64,000 nt of DNA from Streptomyces scabiei 87.22 (GTDB lineage: Bacteria > Actinomycetota > Actinomycetes > Streptomycetales > Streptomycetaceae): NCBI RefSeq assembly GCF_000091305.1, contig NC_013929.1:6510001-6574000 (forward strand). The letters run 5' to 3'. The notes beneath the pieces were generated by a model. It searched no databases. It worked only from the letters and a program-made list of their open reading frames with translations, and was not told where the DNA came from. The position numbers and the translations under genes are program-made. Shown piece by piece: positions 31,590-40,021 of the stretch. Position 1 is the stretch's first letter. The number at the start of each line of letters is the position of its first letter.

Positions 31590-33878
31590 TCATGAAAATG
31601 TCCTGAGTCGCAAGCTGTTCGTTACCACAAAAACGGACGAAAAGGCCATAGTCGCCCCCGCGATCATCGGGTTGAGCAGTCCCGCGGCGGCCAGCGGCAG
31701 CGCCGCCACGTTGTAGCCGAAGGCCCAGGCCAGATTGCCCTTGATCGTGGACAGGGTGCGCCGCGACAGCCGGATCGCGTCGGCGGCCGCCCGCAGGTCC
31801 CCGCGAACGAGCGTCAGGTCGCCCGCCTCGATCGCGGCGTCCGTCCCCGTGCCGAGGGCGAGCCCGAGGTCGGCGGCGGCCAGCGCGGCCGCGTCGTTGA
31901 CCCCGTCCCCTACCATCGCGACCGTACGGCCCTCGCCCTGCAGGCGCCGCACGACGTCGACCTTGTCCTGGGGCAGCACCTCGGCGATCACGTCCTCCGG
32001 GGGGATGCCGACCGCGGCGGCCACGGACCGGGCCACCCGGGTGTTGTCCCCGGTCAGCAGGACCGGGGTGAGCCCGAGGGCCCGCAGCCGCCGTACGGCC
32101 TCGGCGCTGGTCTCCTTGACCGCGTCGGCCACCGTGACGACACCGAGTGTCACGCCGTCGCGGGTCACCACGACCGCCGTGCGCCCCTCGGCCTCGGCGG
32201 CCTCCTTGGCGACCCTCAGGGGCTCGGGGAGGGGACTCTCGGGGGTCATGCGGCCCACCTGGACCGTACGGCCCTCCACGCGCCCGCGTACGCCCTTCCC
32301 GGGCAGGTTCTCGAACCCCTCGACAGGCGGCAGCGGGCCCAGGCGCTCCTCGGCGCCCGCGGCGATCGCCCGGCCCACGGGATGCTCGGAGGCGTGCTCG
32401 ACGGCGCCCGCGAGGCGGAGGACGTCCTCCTCGGTGACGTCCTCGGCGGTGTGCGCCTCCCCGAGCGTCATCCGGCCGGTGGTGACGGTGCCGGTCTTGT
32501 CCAGGACGACGGTGTCGACGCGGCGGGTGGACTCCAGGACCTCGGGGCCCTTGATGAGGATGCCGAGCTGCGCGCCCCGGCCGGTGCCGACCATCAGGGC
32601 CGTCGGGGTGGCGAGGCCGAGCGCGCACGGACAGGCGATGATCAGCACCGCGACGGCGGCCGAGAAGGCGGCGGTGGTGTCGTCGGTGGCGCCGAGCCAG
32701 ACACCGAAGGTGGCGACCGCGATCAGGACGACGGCCGGGACGAACACCGCCGAGATCCGGTCGGCGAGCCGCTGCGCCTGTGCCTTGCCGTTCTGCGCGT
32801 CCTCCACGAGGCGTGCCATCCGTGCCAGCTGGGTGTCCGCGCCGACCCGTGTCGCCTCCACGACCAGCCGGCCCCCGGCGTTCACGGTCGCGCCCGTGAC
32901 GGGGTCCCCGACCGTCACGTCCACCGGTGCCGACTCGCCGGTCAGCATGGACGCGTCGACGGCGGAGGCGCCCTCGACGACCGTCCCGTCGGTGGCGAGC
33001 TTCTCGCCGGGGCGGACGACGAAACGGTCGCCGACGGCCAGGTCCGCCACCGGGATCCGTACCTCGCGCCCCTGGCGGAGCACCGAGACGTCCTTGGCGC
33101 CCAGCTCCAGCAGCGCCCTGAACGCGGCGCCCGCGCGCCGCTTGGCGCGGGCCTCCAGATAGCGGCCGAGCAGGATGAACGCCACGACCCCGGCGGCCAC
33201 TTCGAGGTAGATCGCCGACGAGGCCGACTCGCGCGTGACGGTGAACGTGAACCCGTGCCGCATGCCCGGCATGCCCGCGTGGCCGCGGAAGAGCGCCCAC
33301 AGGGACCAGCCGAAGGCGGCGAGCGTGCCGACCGAGACGAGGGTGTCCATGGTGGCCGCGCCGTGCCGGAGGTTGGTGAGCGCGGCCCGGTGGAACGGCA
33401 GCCCGCCCCACACCACGACCGGCGCGGCGAGCGTCAGCGAGAGCCACTGCCAGTTGTCGAACTGCAGGGCGGGGACCATGGACATGAGGACCACGGGTAC
33501 GGCGAGCAGCACCGAAACGGTGAGCCGCTGCCGCAGGGCGGCGAGCTCGGGGTCGGTGCCCTCCTCGCCGCTCCCGGTGGCCGCCGCGGGCGCGGTGGTG
33601 GCCGGGGGAGCGGGGGCTGGCGGTTCCTGGGCCGTGTAGCCGGTCTTCACGACCGTGGCGATCAGCTCGGCGACCTCGACCCCTGCCGGGTAGCTGACCT
33701 TCGCCTTCTCGGTCGCGTAGTTCACCGAGGCGGTGACCCCGTCCAGGCGGTTCAGCTTCTTCTCGACGCGGGCCGCGCAGGAGGCGCAGGTCATCCCGCC
33801 GATGGTCAGCTCGACCTCGCGGAGGGGCCCGCCCTCCGACGCCGCCGCGAGGGTGCTCGTCGTGTCCGTGCTCGTCAT
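31590..33878 (-). CDS. copA: Copper-translocating P1B-type ATPase
   Basis: 762 residues. N-terminal heavy-metal domain with GGMTCASCAARVEKKL (~28-43), eight membrane helices, phosphatase motif MLTGESAPVD (~310), the copper-selective ACPCALGLATPTAL (~418), phosphorylation site DKTGTVTTG (~463), the SEHPVGRAI motif and the hinge GDGVNDAAALAAADLGLALG (~665). It exports Cu(I) across the cell membrane. The copper chaperone gene lies 43 bases upstream on the same strand, behind a CsoR-type operator. Confidence 0.95.
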   Translation of the reverse strand: MTSTDTTSTLAAASEGGPLREVELTIGGMTCASCAARVEKKLNRLDGVTASVNYATEKAKVSYPAGVEVAELIATVVKTGYTAQEPPAPAPPATTAPAAATGSGEEGTDPELAALRQRLTVSVLLAVPVVLMSMVPALQFDNWQWLSLTLAAPVVVWGGLPFHRAALTNLRHGAATMDTLVSVGTLAAFGWSLWALFRGHAGMPGMRHGFTFTVTRESASSAIYLEVAAGVVAFILLGRYLEARAKRRAGAAFRALLELGAKDVSVLRQGREVRIPVADLAVGDRFVVRPGEKLATDGTVVEGASAVDASMLTGESAPVDVTVGDPVTGATVNAGGRLVVEATRVGADTQLARMARLVEDAQNGKAQAQRLADRISAVFVPAVVLIAVATFGVWLGATDDTTAAFSAAVAVLIIACPCALGLATPTALMVGTGRGAQLGILIKGPEVLESTRRVDTVVLDKTGTVTTGRMTLGEAHTAEDVTEEDVLRLAGAVEHASEHPVGRAIAAGAEERLGPLPPVEGFENLPGKGVRGRVEGRTVQVGRMTPESPLPEPLRVAKEAAEAEGRTAVVVTRDGVTLGVVTVADAVKETSAEAVRRLRALGLTPVLLTGDNTRVARSVAAAVGIPPEDVIAEVLPQDKVDVVRRLQGEGRTVAMVGDGVNDAAALAAADLGLALGTGTDAAIEAGDLTLVRGDLRAAADAIRLSRRTLSTIKGNLAWAFGYNVAALPLAAAGLLNPMIAGATMAFSSVFVVTNSLRLRTFS

Positions 33879-33921
33879 GTCCGTGTCCGTGACATCCGTG
33901 TGCCGGTGTCCGTGCCCGGTC

Positions 33922-34161
33922 TCAGACCGCGCCGACCAGCTCGAAGCCCGCCTCGTCCACGGCGGCGCGTACGGCCTCCTCGTCCAGCGGAGCGGCCGAG
34001 ACCACGGTGACCTCGCCGGTGGAGGCGACGGCCTTCACGGAGGAGACACCGGGGAGCTGGGTGATCTCGCCCGAAACGGCGCCCTCGCAGTGCCCGCAGC
34101 TCATGCCGCTCACCTGGTAGACGGCGGTGACGGAACCCTGGGTGTCGGTCTCGGCGGTCAT
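33922..34161 (-). CDS. copZ: Copper chaperone CopZ
   Basis: 79 residues, start ATG 34161 with AAGGAG 8 bases upstream. A single heavy-metal-associated domain, YQVSGMSCGHCEGAVSGEI, with the Cu(I)-binding Cys-Gly-His-Cys. It delivers copper to the ATPase encoded next. First gene of the copper operon. Confidence 0.93.
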   Translation of the reverse strand: MTAETDTQGSVTAVYQVSGMSCGHCEGAVSGEITQLPGVSSVKAVASTGEVTVVSAAPLDEEAVRAAVDEAGFELVGAV

Positions 34162-34219
34162 GTCGTTACTCCTTGTCGGGGCGGGTGGGGTTCGAGTAAC
34201 CCTTCCTGGCGTCCAGCTT

Positions 34220-34236
34220 ATACCCCCTAGGGGTAT
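34220..34236. promoter_or_regulatory. CsoR-type copper operator
   Basis: ATACCCC-CTA-GGGGTAT, a perfect 7-bp inverted repeat 59 bases before copZ, has the form of the G-tract operators bound by CsoR, the copper-sensing repressor. No csoR gene is in the window. Confidence 0.75.
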
Positions 34237-34277
34237 GAATCCAAGGGAGGTCCGCCCGGGTGGGCGGGGCTCCCGGG

Positions 34278-34955
34278 TCAGGGGGCCGGGGCTGCGGGTG
34301 CGGGCGTGCCGGCCGGGCTCCCCGGCGTGCAGTCGCCACCCGCCAGTGGCTCCAGGTAGCGGAACAGCACGTTCTTCAGCTCCTGCACGTAGGCGGCGCG
34401 CTCCTCGCCCTCGCGGGTGAGCACCAGCTCCAGGCCGGCCTTGTACATCGCCACGCAGACGTGCGCGGTGCGCGAGATGTCGGCGGCCGAGGCGTCCGGG
34501 AGGAACGGGGTCAGCAGCGTCTCGATCCGCGCGAGCAGGGCCGCGTGCACGGCGTCGTGCTGCTCGGCGATCCGGCCGGGGACGTCCGGCCCGTGCATCA
34601 GGGTGAAGACCACCGGGTGCCGGCAGTTGAAGTCGATGAAGCGGTCGACGGCGGCCGCGACGGCCTCCTCCAGCGGGGTCGCCGGGTCCACCGGGGCGAG
34701 CGCCTCGCCGTACGTCTCGCGCATCTCGTGCATGAGCCGCCCGCTCAGCTCGATCGCGATCGCTTCCTTGTTCGGGAAGAACTGGTACAGCGTGCCTGGT
34801 GAGACGCCCGCCTCGCGGGCGATGGCGTTGGTGCTGGCGGCCGCGTACCCCGTCGAGCAGAACACGGTGGCCGCGGCTTCGAGGAGCTGGGCGATACGGC
34901 GCTCGCCGCGGGCCTGGCGGCGGCGCGGCTGTTCCTTCTCCTGGTTCACGGGCAC
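34278..34955 (-). CDS. TetR-family repressor
   Basis: 225 residues from GTG 34955. Helix-turn-helix at ~18-65 (RRIAQLLEAAATVFCSTGY, then GVSPGTLYQFFPNKEAIA), followed by an all-helical ligand domain and an Ala/Pro-rich tail. It is divergent from the MMPL exporter at 35143, and two matching operators overlap the exporter promoter, so it very probably represses the exporter and itself. Confidence 0.92.
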   Translation of the reverse strand: MPVNQEKEQPRRRQARGERRIAQLLEAAATVFCSTGYAAASTNAIAREAGVSPGTLYQFFPNKEAIAIELSGRLMHEMRETYGEALAPVDPATPLEEAVAAAVDRFIDFNCRHPVVFTLMHGPDVPGRIAEQHDAVHAALLARIETLLTPFLPDASAADISRTAHVCVAMYKAGLELVLTREGEERAAYVQELKNVLFRYLEPLAGGDCTPGSPAGTPAPAAPAP

Positions 34956-34983
34956 GCGTCGTCACCGGCTTTCCGGATCGTGA

Positions 34984-35013
34984 TTGACAAAAACGAGTGG
35001 TCGCTCGCATTCT
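34984..35013 (+). promoter_or_regulatory. Promoter of the MMPL exporter
   Basis: TTGACA (34984-34989), 18-base spacer, CATTCT (35008-35013). The spacer contains the first CGAG-N6-CTCG operator, a standard arrangement for repression. Confidence 0.55.
34994..35007. promoter_or_regulatory. TetR operator, site 1
   Basis: CGAG-TGGTCG-CTCG, an inverted repeat with a 6-base spacer within the promoter spacer. Same core as site 2, with centres 29 bases apart. Confidence 0.55.
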
Positions 35014-35017
35014 GGTG

Positions 35018-35041
35018 AAACACGAGCGATCTCTCGTGTTT
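35018..35041. promoter_or_regulatory. TetR operator, site 2
   Basis: AAACACGAG-CGATCT-CTCGTGTTT, a perfect 9-bp inverted repeat downstream of the exporter -10. It contains the CGAG-N6-CTCG core of site 1 and is probably the stronger site. Confidence 0.7.
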
Positions 35042-35142
35042 TCCAGTGTATGGCTCGTGCTCCCGTGCCGCAGAGCTGCGCGCGGCACGGATCGAGCGAC
35101 GGATCAGGCCGAACCGGATCAGACTGAAGGGGACACCGCACC

Positions 35143-37395
35143 ATGACCGAAGTCAACCGGCCACCCCGAGCGGGAGGCTGGACCCGGTTCGTGACCGCCC
35201 GCCCCCGGCTCTCCCTGCTGGTCGCCCTGGTGCTCACCGCGCTCGCGGTGGTGGCGGGCAGCGATGTCGCCGACCGTCTCGGCAGCGGCGGCTGGGAGGA
35301 CCCGGCCGCCCAGTCCACCTACGCGACGAAGGCACTGGAGCGCGAGTTCCCCGACTCCCAGCCGAACTTCCTGCTGCTCGTCGACGCGGGCCGGGCGTCG
35401 GTCGACGATCCGGCCGTCGCCGCCGAGGGCAAGCGGCTGACCGAGAGGCTCGCCGCCGAGAAGGGCGTCAGGGGTGTCGCCTCCTACTGGCAGACCGGCG
35501 CCCCGACCCTGCGCGCCGAGGACGGCGGGGAGGCGCTGATAGCGGCCCGCCTCACGGGGGACGAGACGGCGGCGAACAAGACCCTCGACCGCATCGCCCC
35601 CGAGCTGCGCGGCACCCACGGCCCGGTGGAGGTCAGGATCGGCGGCATCCTCGCCGTGCGCCACGAGATGCAGACGACCATCCAGGAGGACCTGCTGCGG
35701 GCCGAGCTGATCGCCCTTCCGGTGACGCTCGTCCTGCTGGTCATGGTCTTCGGCAGCGCGGTCGCCGCCCTGCTGCCGCTCGGTGTGGGCATCGTCGCGA
35801 TCCTCGGCACCAACGCGATCCTGCGCGGCCTCACCGAGATCACCGACGTCTCGGTCTTCGCCCTGAACCTCACCACGGCCATGGGCCTCGGCCTCGCGAT
35901 CGACTACGCCCTGTTCATCGTGCGCCGCTTCCGCGAGGAGCTGGCGGGCGGCGCCGACTCCCCGACGGCCATCGCCACCACCCTGCGCACGGCCGGCCGC
36001 ACGGTCCTCTTCTCCGCCCTGACGGTCGCCGTCTCGCTGGCCGCCATGATGGTCTTCCCGCAGTACTTCCTGAAGTCCTTCGCCTACGCGGGCATCGCGG
36101 TGGTCCTGCTCGCGGCCGGGGCCGCCCTGATCCTGCTGCCGGCGGCCCTGATCCTGCTCGGCGACCGCGTCAACGCCTTCGACCTGCGCAAACTGTTCCG
36201 GCGCCGCAAGGCCGCGGACACCGCGGCGGACGCCACCCCGGCCAAGGAGGAGGGCGCGGCCTGGGGCCGTACGGCGGCCCTGGTCATGCGCCGGGCGCCC
36301 TACTTCGCCATCGCCACGACAGCGGGCCTGCTGCTGCTCGGCCTCCCGTTCCTGGGCGTGAAGTTCGGCACGGCCGACGACCGCCAGCTTCCCTCGACCG
36401 CCGAGTCCCATGTCGTCCAGCAGCATCTGCGCGAAGGCTTCCCCGGCTCTCCCGGCGGCGGCCTGGCGGTGCTGGCGGAAGGAGAGGCGACGAAGACGGA
36501 GTACGCCGGCTACAAGCAGCGCCTGGCGGACCTGCCCGACGTGCTCCGCGTGGAGGGGCCCCTGGTGCACGGCGACTGGGCCTACTTCACCGTGCAGCCC
36601 GAGGGCGACGCGGTCGACGAGGGCGCCCAGCGCCTGGTGGACGACATCCGGTCCATGGACACCCCCTTCGACACCTCGGTGACGGGCACGGCGGCGGTCC
36701 TGGTCGACACGAAGGCGGCGATAGGCGAGGGCACCCCCTGGGCGCTCGCCTTCATCGCGACGGTCACCCTGATCCTGGTCTTCCTGCTCACCGGCAGCGT
36801 GCTGATCCCGCTCCAGGCGGTCCTGCTGAACGCCCTCAGCCTCACCGCGATGTTCGGCGCGCTGGTCTGGGTCTTCCAGGACGGCCACCTCTCCGGCCTG
36901 CTCGCCTTCACCAGCCCCGGCTCCATAGAGACCACACTCCCGGTCCTGATGTTCTGCGTGGCCTTCGGTCTCTCCATGGACTACGGCGTCTTCCTGCTCT
37001 CCCGCATCAAGGAGGAGTACGACCACAGCGGGGATCACGTCGGTTCCGTCCGCTACGGACTCCAGCGCACCGGCGGCCTCATCACCGCCGCCGCGGTGAT
37101 CCTCGCCGTCGTCATGATCGCCATAGGCACCTCCCGGGTCACCAACACCAAGATGCTCGGCCTCGGCATCGCCCTCGCCGTCCTCATGGACGCCATGGTC
37201 ATCCGCAGCCTCCTGGTCCCGGCGGTCATGCGCCTCACCGGCCGCGCGACCTGGTGGGCCCCGGCCCCCCTGAAAAAGTTCCACGCCAGGTTCGGCCTGA
37301 CCGAGACGGACAACCAGCCCCCCACCCCCACGCCCGCCCCAGAAGCAAAACCGGAACCGAAACCAGAACCGGTCCCCACCCACTCCAACTCCTGA
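35143..37395 (+). CDS. MMPL-family RND transporter
   Basis: 750 residues with two repeats, each one helix, a large extracytoplasmic domain and about five helices. First helix near 20-40 (LSLLVALVLTALAVVAGSDV); MMPL signatures FALNLTTAMGLGLAIDYALF (~245) and LPVLMFCVAFGLSMDYGVFL (~605) carry the Asp/Tyr pair of the proton relay. The tail is Pro/Lys/Glu-rich (PTPTPAPEAKPEPKPEP). By family it exports lipids or antibiotics, driven by the proton gradient. Controlled by the divergent TetR gene. Confidence 0.92.
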   Translation: MTEVNRPPRAGGWTRFVTARPRLSLLVALVLTALAVVAGSDVADRLGSGGWEDPAAQSTYATKALEREFPDSQPNFLLLVDAGRASVDDPAVAAEGKRLTERLAAEKGVRGVASYWQTGAPTLRAEDGGEALIAARLTGDETAANKTLDRIAPELRGTHGPVEVRIGGILAVRHEMQTTIQEDLLRAELIALPVTLVLLVMVFGSAVAALLPLGVGIVAILGTNAILRGLTEITDVSVFALNLTTAMGLGLAIDYALFIVRRFREELAGGADSPTAIATTLRTAGRTVLFSALTVAVSLAAMMVFPQYFLKSFAYAGIAVVLLAAGAALILLPAALILLGDRVNAFDLRKLFRRRKAADTAADATPAKEEGAAWGRTAALVMRRAPYFAIATTAGLLLLGLPFLGVKFGTADDRQLPSTAESHVVQQHLREGFPGSPGGGLAVLAEGEATKTEYAGYKQRLADLPDVLRVEGPLVHGDWAYFTVQPEGDAVDEGAQRLVDDIRSMDTPFDTSVTGTAAVLVDTKAAIGEGTPWALAFIATVTLILVFLLTGSVLIPLQAVLLNALSLTAMFGALVWVFQDGHLSGLLAFTSPGSIETTLPVLMFCVAFGLSMDYGVFLLSRIKEEYDHSGDHVGSVRYGLQRTGGLITAAAVILAVVMIAIGTSRVTNTKMLGLGIALAVLMDAMVIRSLLVPAVMRLTGRATWWAPAPLKKFHARFGLTETDNQPPTPTPAPEAKPEPKPEPVPTHSNS

Positions 37396-37411
37396 CTCCC
37401 ATGGGCGCGCA

Positions 37412-37447
37412 CCCCCGCGCCCTCCAGGGGCGCGGGGAACTGCGCGA
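37412..37447 (+). repeat. Interspersed Streptomyces hairpin repeat, copy 1
   Basis: CCCCGCGCCC pairs with GGGCGCGGGG, followed by AACTGCGCGA. The same core occurs at 37489, 39908 and 47173. It lies just after the MMPL exporter stop and may act as a terminator. Confidence 0.7.
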
Positions 37448-37488
37448 GAACCCCCACCGGGCCTGCACGTGAAACTCGACGGGCGCGC

Positions 37489-37611
37489 ACCCCCTGCCTT
37501 TAGGGGCGCGGGGAACTGCGCGAGAAGCCCCACCGGCCGGCACGTGGGGGTCGAAGGGGCGCAGCCCCTGATGGATGGGAAGGGTAGGGGCGGCGGGGGC
37601 GAGAAAACCCC
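37489..37611 (+). repeat. Interspersed composite repeat, copy 2 (hairpin plus G-rich module)
   Basis: Core GGGGCGCGGGGAACTGCGCG followed after ~60 bases by GGGTAGGGGCGGCGGGGGCG. The same two modules in the same order recur at 47173-47291. Copy 1 stands directly before it, with a near-identical flank CCCCACCGG. Confidence 0.65.
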
Positions 37612-37688
37612 ACCTCACCCCCCATGCGATGCTGACCTGGCCGGCCGGCCAGCGATCACCAGTCCCAAGTCCGAGAGGTGGGCGCCCA

Positions 37689-38786
37689 ATGCGCGCAGTC
37701 GTGTTCGAGCGTTTCGGAGAGCCGGCCACGGTACAGAACCTCGCGACCCCCACCCCCACCCCCCACGGCGTAGTCGTCCGCGTCGAAGCCACCGGCCTCT
37801 GCCGCAGCGACTGGCACGGATGGCAGGGCCACGACCCCGACATCACCCTCCCCCACGTCCCCGGCCACGAACTGGCCGGCATCGTGGAGGCGACCGGCAG
37901 CGCGGTAACCGCCTGGCACCCCGGCGACCGCGTCACCGTCCCGTTCGTGTGTGCCTGCGGCACCTGCCCCACCTGCGCCGCCGGAGACCAGCAGGTGTGC
38001 GAGCGCCAGACCCAGCCGGGGTTCACCCACTGGGGATCGTTCGCCCAGTACGTCGCCCTGGACCACGCCGACGTGAACCTCGTGGCCCTCCCGGAGGAAC
38101 TCTCGTACGCCACGGCCGCCGCCCTGGGCTGCCGCTTCGCCACGGCGTTCCGCGCGGTCGTGGCGCAGGGCCGCGTCGCGCCGGGGGAGTGGGTCGCGGT
38201 CCACGGCTGCGGCGGCGTGGGCCTGTCGGCCGTGATGATCGCGGCGGCCGCCGGAGCCAGGGTGGTCGCCGTGGACGTCTCCCCCCAGGCACTGGACCTG
38301 GCGCGCACGTTCGGCGCGACGGCCTGCGTGAACGCGTCAACCGCAACGACCGCACCCGACCCGGCCACCCCCGTCCCGGCCGCACCCGGAACGACCGCAC
38401 CCGACACCGCCGCGGCCGTCCGAGACCTGACCGGCGGCGGAGCCCACCTCTCCCTCGACGCCCTCGGCTCCCCGGCCACCTGCGCGGCCTCCGTCAACAG
38501 CCTCCGCCGCCGGGGCCGCCACATCCAGGTGGGCCTGCTCCCGTCACCGGAGGGCACCACCCCCGTGCCCATGGCCCGGGCGGTGGCCCTGGAACTGGAG
38601 CTGCTGGGCAGCCACGGGATGGCGGCCCACGCCTACCCGAGGATGCTGGAGCTGGTCCGCGCGGGCGTCCTGCGCCCCGACCTCCTGGTGACGTCCACGA
38701 TCTCCTTGGACGCGGCCCCCGCCGCCCTCGCGGCGATGGGCACGGCCCCGGGCGGCGGAGTGACGGTCATCGACCCGTGGAGCTGA
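37689..38786 (+). CDS. Zinc-dependent alcohol dehydrogenase (MDR family)
   Basis: 365 residues, start ATG 37689 with GAGAGGTGGG upstream. Catalytic zinc ligands lie in ATGLCRSDWHGW (Cys ~37) and PGHELAGIVE (His/Glu ~61); the structural zinc is held by the four Cys of CACGCGTCPTCAAGDQQVCE without its Gs exact (Cys near 92-107). NAD(P) site CGGVGLSAVMIAAAAGA (~170). An Ala/Thr/Pro-rich insertion of ~25 residues (STATTAPDPATPVPAAPGTT) interrupts the Rossmann domain near 215, unusual for the family. Substrate unknown. Its 3' end overlaps that of the convergent acetyltransferase by 20 bases. Confidence 0.88.
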   Translation: MRAVVFERFGEPATVQNLATPTPTPHGVVVRVEATGLCRSDWHGWQGHDPDITLPHVPGHELAGIVEATGSAVTAWHPGDRVTVPFVCACGTCPTCAAGDQQVCERQTQPGFTHWGSFAQYVALDHADVNLVALPEELSYATAAALGCRFATAFRAVVAQGRVAPGEWVAVHGCGGVGLSAVMIAAAAGARVVAVDVSPQALDLARTFGATACVNASTATTAPDPATPVPAAPGTTAPDTAAAVRDLTGGGAHLSLDALGSPATCAASVNSLRRRGRHIQVGLLPSPEGTTPVPMARAVALELELLGSHGMAAHAYPRMLELVRAGVLRPDLLVTSTISLDAAPAALAAMGTAPGGGVTVIDPWS

Positions 38787-39378
38787 CCCGACCGCCGTCG
38801 GGACGCTCGCCGTGGCCGCCGGGCCGCCCCCGATGGTCGGCCCACTCCGGCGCGAGGACCGACATACGCACGGCGTCGATCCAGGTCCCGTCCTGCCACA
38901 GCGTCTGCCGCTCGACGCCCTCGGCCACGAACCCGGCCTTCTCGTAGACACGCCGGGCCCGGGGATTGTGGGTGAAGACGTACAGCGAGACGCGGTGCAG
39001 CCCGACCTCCTCGAAGGCGTGTCCGACGGTCAGTCGCACGGCCTCCGTGCCCAGCCCCCGGCCCCGCCCGCCGGGACCGATCAGGATGCGGAAGCAGCAG
39101 CTGCGATTGGCCTCGTCCCACTCGTTCAGCACGGCCTCACCCACGAGTTCACCGCTCGCCCGGTCGACGATCGCGAGGTCGAGCCGGTCGGCGTGGTCGT
39201 TGCGGCTGCCGTACCAGGAACGCAACCGGTCCGCGCCGAACTCCTCGGCCGGGCTGCCCGTGAGCCGCACGACCTCCGGGTCGGCGAGGATCCGCGCCAT
39301 CACGGGCGCGTCGTCCATGGTGAAGGGCCGCAGGACGGCCCGCTCACCGGTGAGTACGGGTTTCCGGGAAAAGCTCAT
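38767..39378 (-). CDS. GNAT-family N-acetyltransferase (RimJ/RimL type)
   Basis: 203 residues from ATG 39378, with GAGGAT 8 bases upstream. Begins RKPVLTGERAVLRPFTMDDA; the acetyl-CoA site is GPGGRGRGLGTEAVRLTVGH (~105), then HRVSLYVFTHNPRARRVYEK and AGFVAEGVERQTLW. Typical of protein N-terminal or small-molecule acetyltransferases; substrate unknown. The gene converges on the alcohol dehydrogenase. Confidence 0.9.
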   Translation of the reverse strand: MSFSRKPVLTGERAVLRPFTMDDAPVMARILADPEVVRLTGSPAEEFGADRLRSWYGSRNDHADRLDLAIVDRASGELVGEAVLNEWDEANRSCCFRILIGPGGRGRGLGTEAVRLTVGHAFEEVGLHRVSLYVFTHNPRARRVYEKAGFVAEGVERQTLWQDGTWIDAVRMSVLAPEWADHRGRPGGHGERPDGGRVSSTGR

Positions 39379-39433
39379 CCCCGGATCCTCGATGCCGAAC
39401 GGACCCGGGGACAAACGAATTGGCCACCGGAGG

Positions 39434-39473
39434 CCGGAGCCAAGACCCGGAAGCCGGAGCCAAGACCCGGAAG
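39434..39473. repeat. 20-bp perfect tandem repeat (two units)
   Basis: CCGGAGCCAAGACCCGGAAG occurs twice without a gap, between the small HTH gene and the acetyltransferase gene, just after the HTH stop. Confidence 0.85.
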
Positions 39474-39480
39474 CGGGGCT

Positions 39481-39681
39481 TCAGTCGGCCCCGCGCCCCC
39501 GGTTGCCCGGTCTGGAGGCGACCCAGGCGCGGACGGTGTCGGCGTACCAGTAGGGCTTGCCGTTCTCGGTGTGGTCGGGCGGCGGCAGCAGCCCGTGTTT
39601 GCGGTACGAGCGGACGGTGTCGGGCCGCACACGGATGTGCGCCGCGATGTCCTGGTACGACCAGAGCCGACGGTCGGTCAT
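39481..39681 (-). CDS. Small MerR/AlpA-like helix-turn-helix protein
   Basis: 66 residues from ATG 39681, with GGGGAGGTG 8 bases upstream. LWSYQDIAAHIRVRPDTVRS and YRKHGLLPPPD form a winged-helix HTH of the MerR/AlpA/BldC-like type; GKPYWYADTVRAWVASRPG follows. No effector domain. Six GTGAC repeats fill its upstream region and may be its own binding sites (inference). Confidence 0.82.
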   Translation of the reverse strand: MTDRRLWSYQDIAAHIRVRPDTVRSYRKHGLLPPPDHTENGKPYWYADTVRAWVASRPGNRGRGAD

Positions 39682-39765
39682 CGGAAGGCACCTCCCCGCG
39701 CAGGCCACGGAGGCGGCCGGGAAGCCGTCGGGGGAGCCGGGCGCTGCGCTGGCGATCACAAGCCT

Positions 39766-39872
39766 GTGACCGCCCAACGACCCTCGGTGACCGCCGGGAG
39801 CGCCCGTCGTACACGCGTGACGAGAGCCCCGCGTACATGTGACATCCGTGACAGAAGGGTGTCTTTTGTGAC
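39766..39872. repeat. Six GTGAC direct repeats in near-helical phase
   Basis: GTGAC starts at 39766, 39787, 39817, 39839, 39848 and 39868, giving steps of 21, 30, 22, 9 and 20 bases, all close to multiples of one helical turn. They lie directly upstream of the small HTH gene. Confidence 0.6.
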
Positions 39873-39907
39873 ACGAGTTCCGAGCACCTGAAGCCAAGGC
39901 CCGACGG

Positions 39908-39944
39908 CCGCGCCCCTGTCAGGGGCGCGGGGAACTGCGCGACC
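39908..39944 (+). repeat. Interspersed hairpin repeat, copy 3
   Basis: CCGCGCCCCT-GTC-AGGGGCGCGG followed by GGAACTGCGCGACC. Same core as copies 1, 2 and 4. With the GTGAC array it accounts for most of the 340 bases between the HTH gene and the isomerase gene. Confidence 0.7.
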
Positions 39945-40021
39945 GGCCACGAACCACCTGTGGCCCGCCGACGACCCGCAGTTCCCCTGCGCTGCTCGGC
40001 GTCCGGCATTCAGCGGAGCGT

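Noticed and set aside
39434..39473. CRISPR-like repeat
   Set aside because: Two directly adjacent 20-bp units without spacers; a simple tandem duplication.
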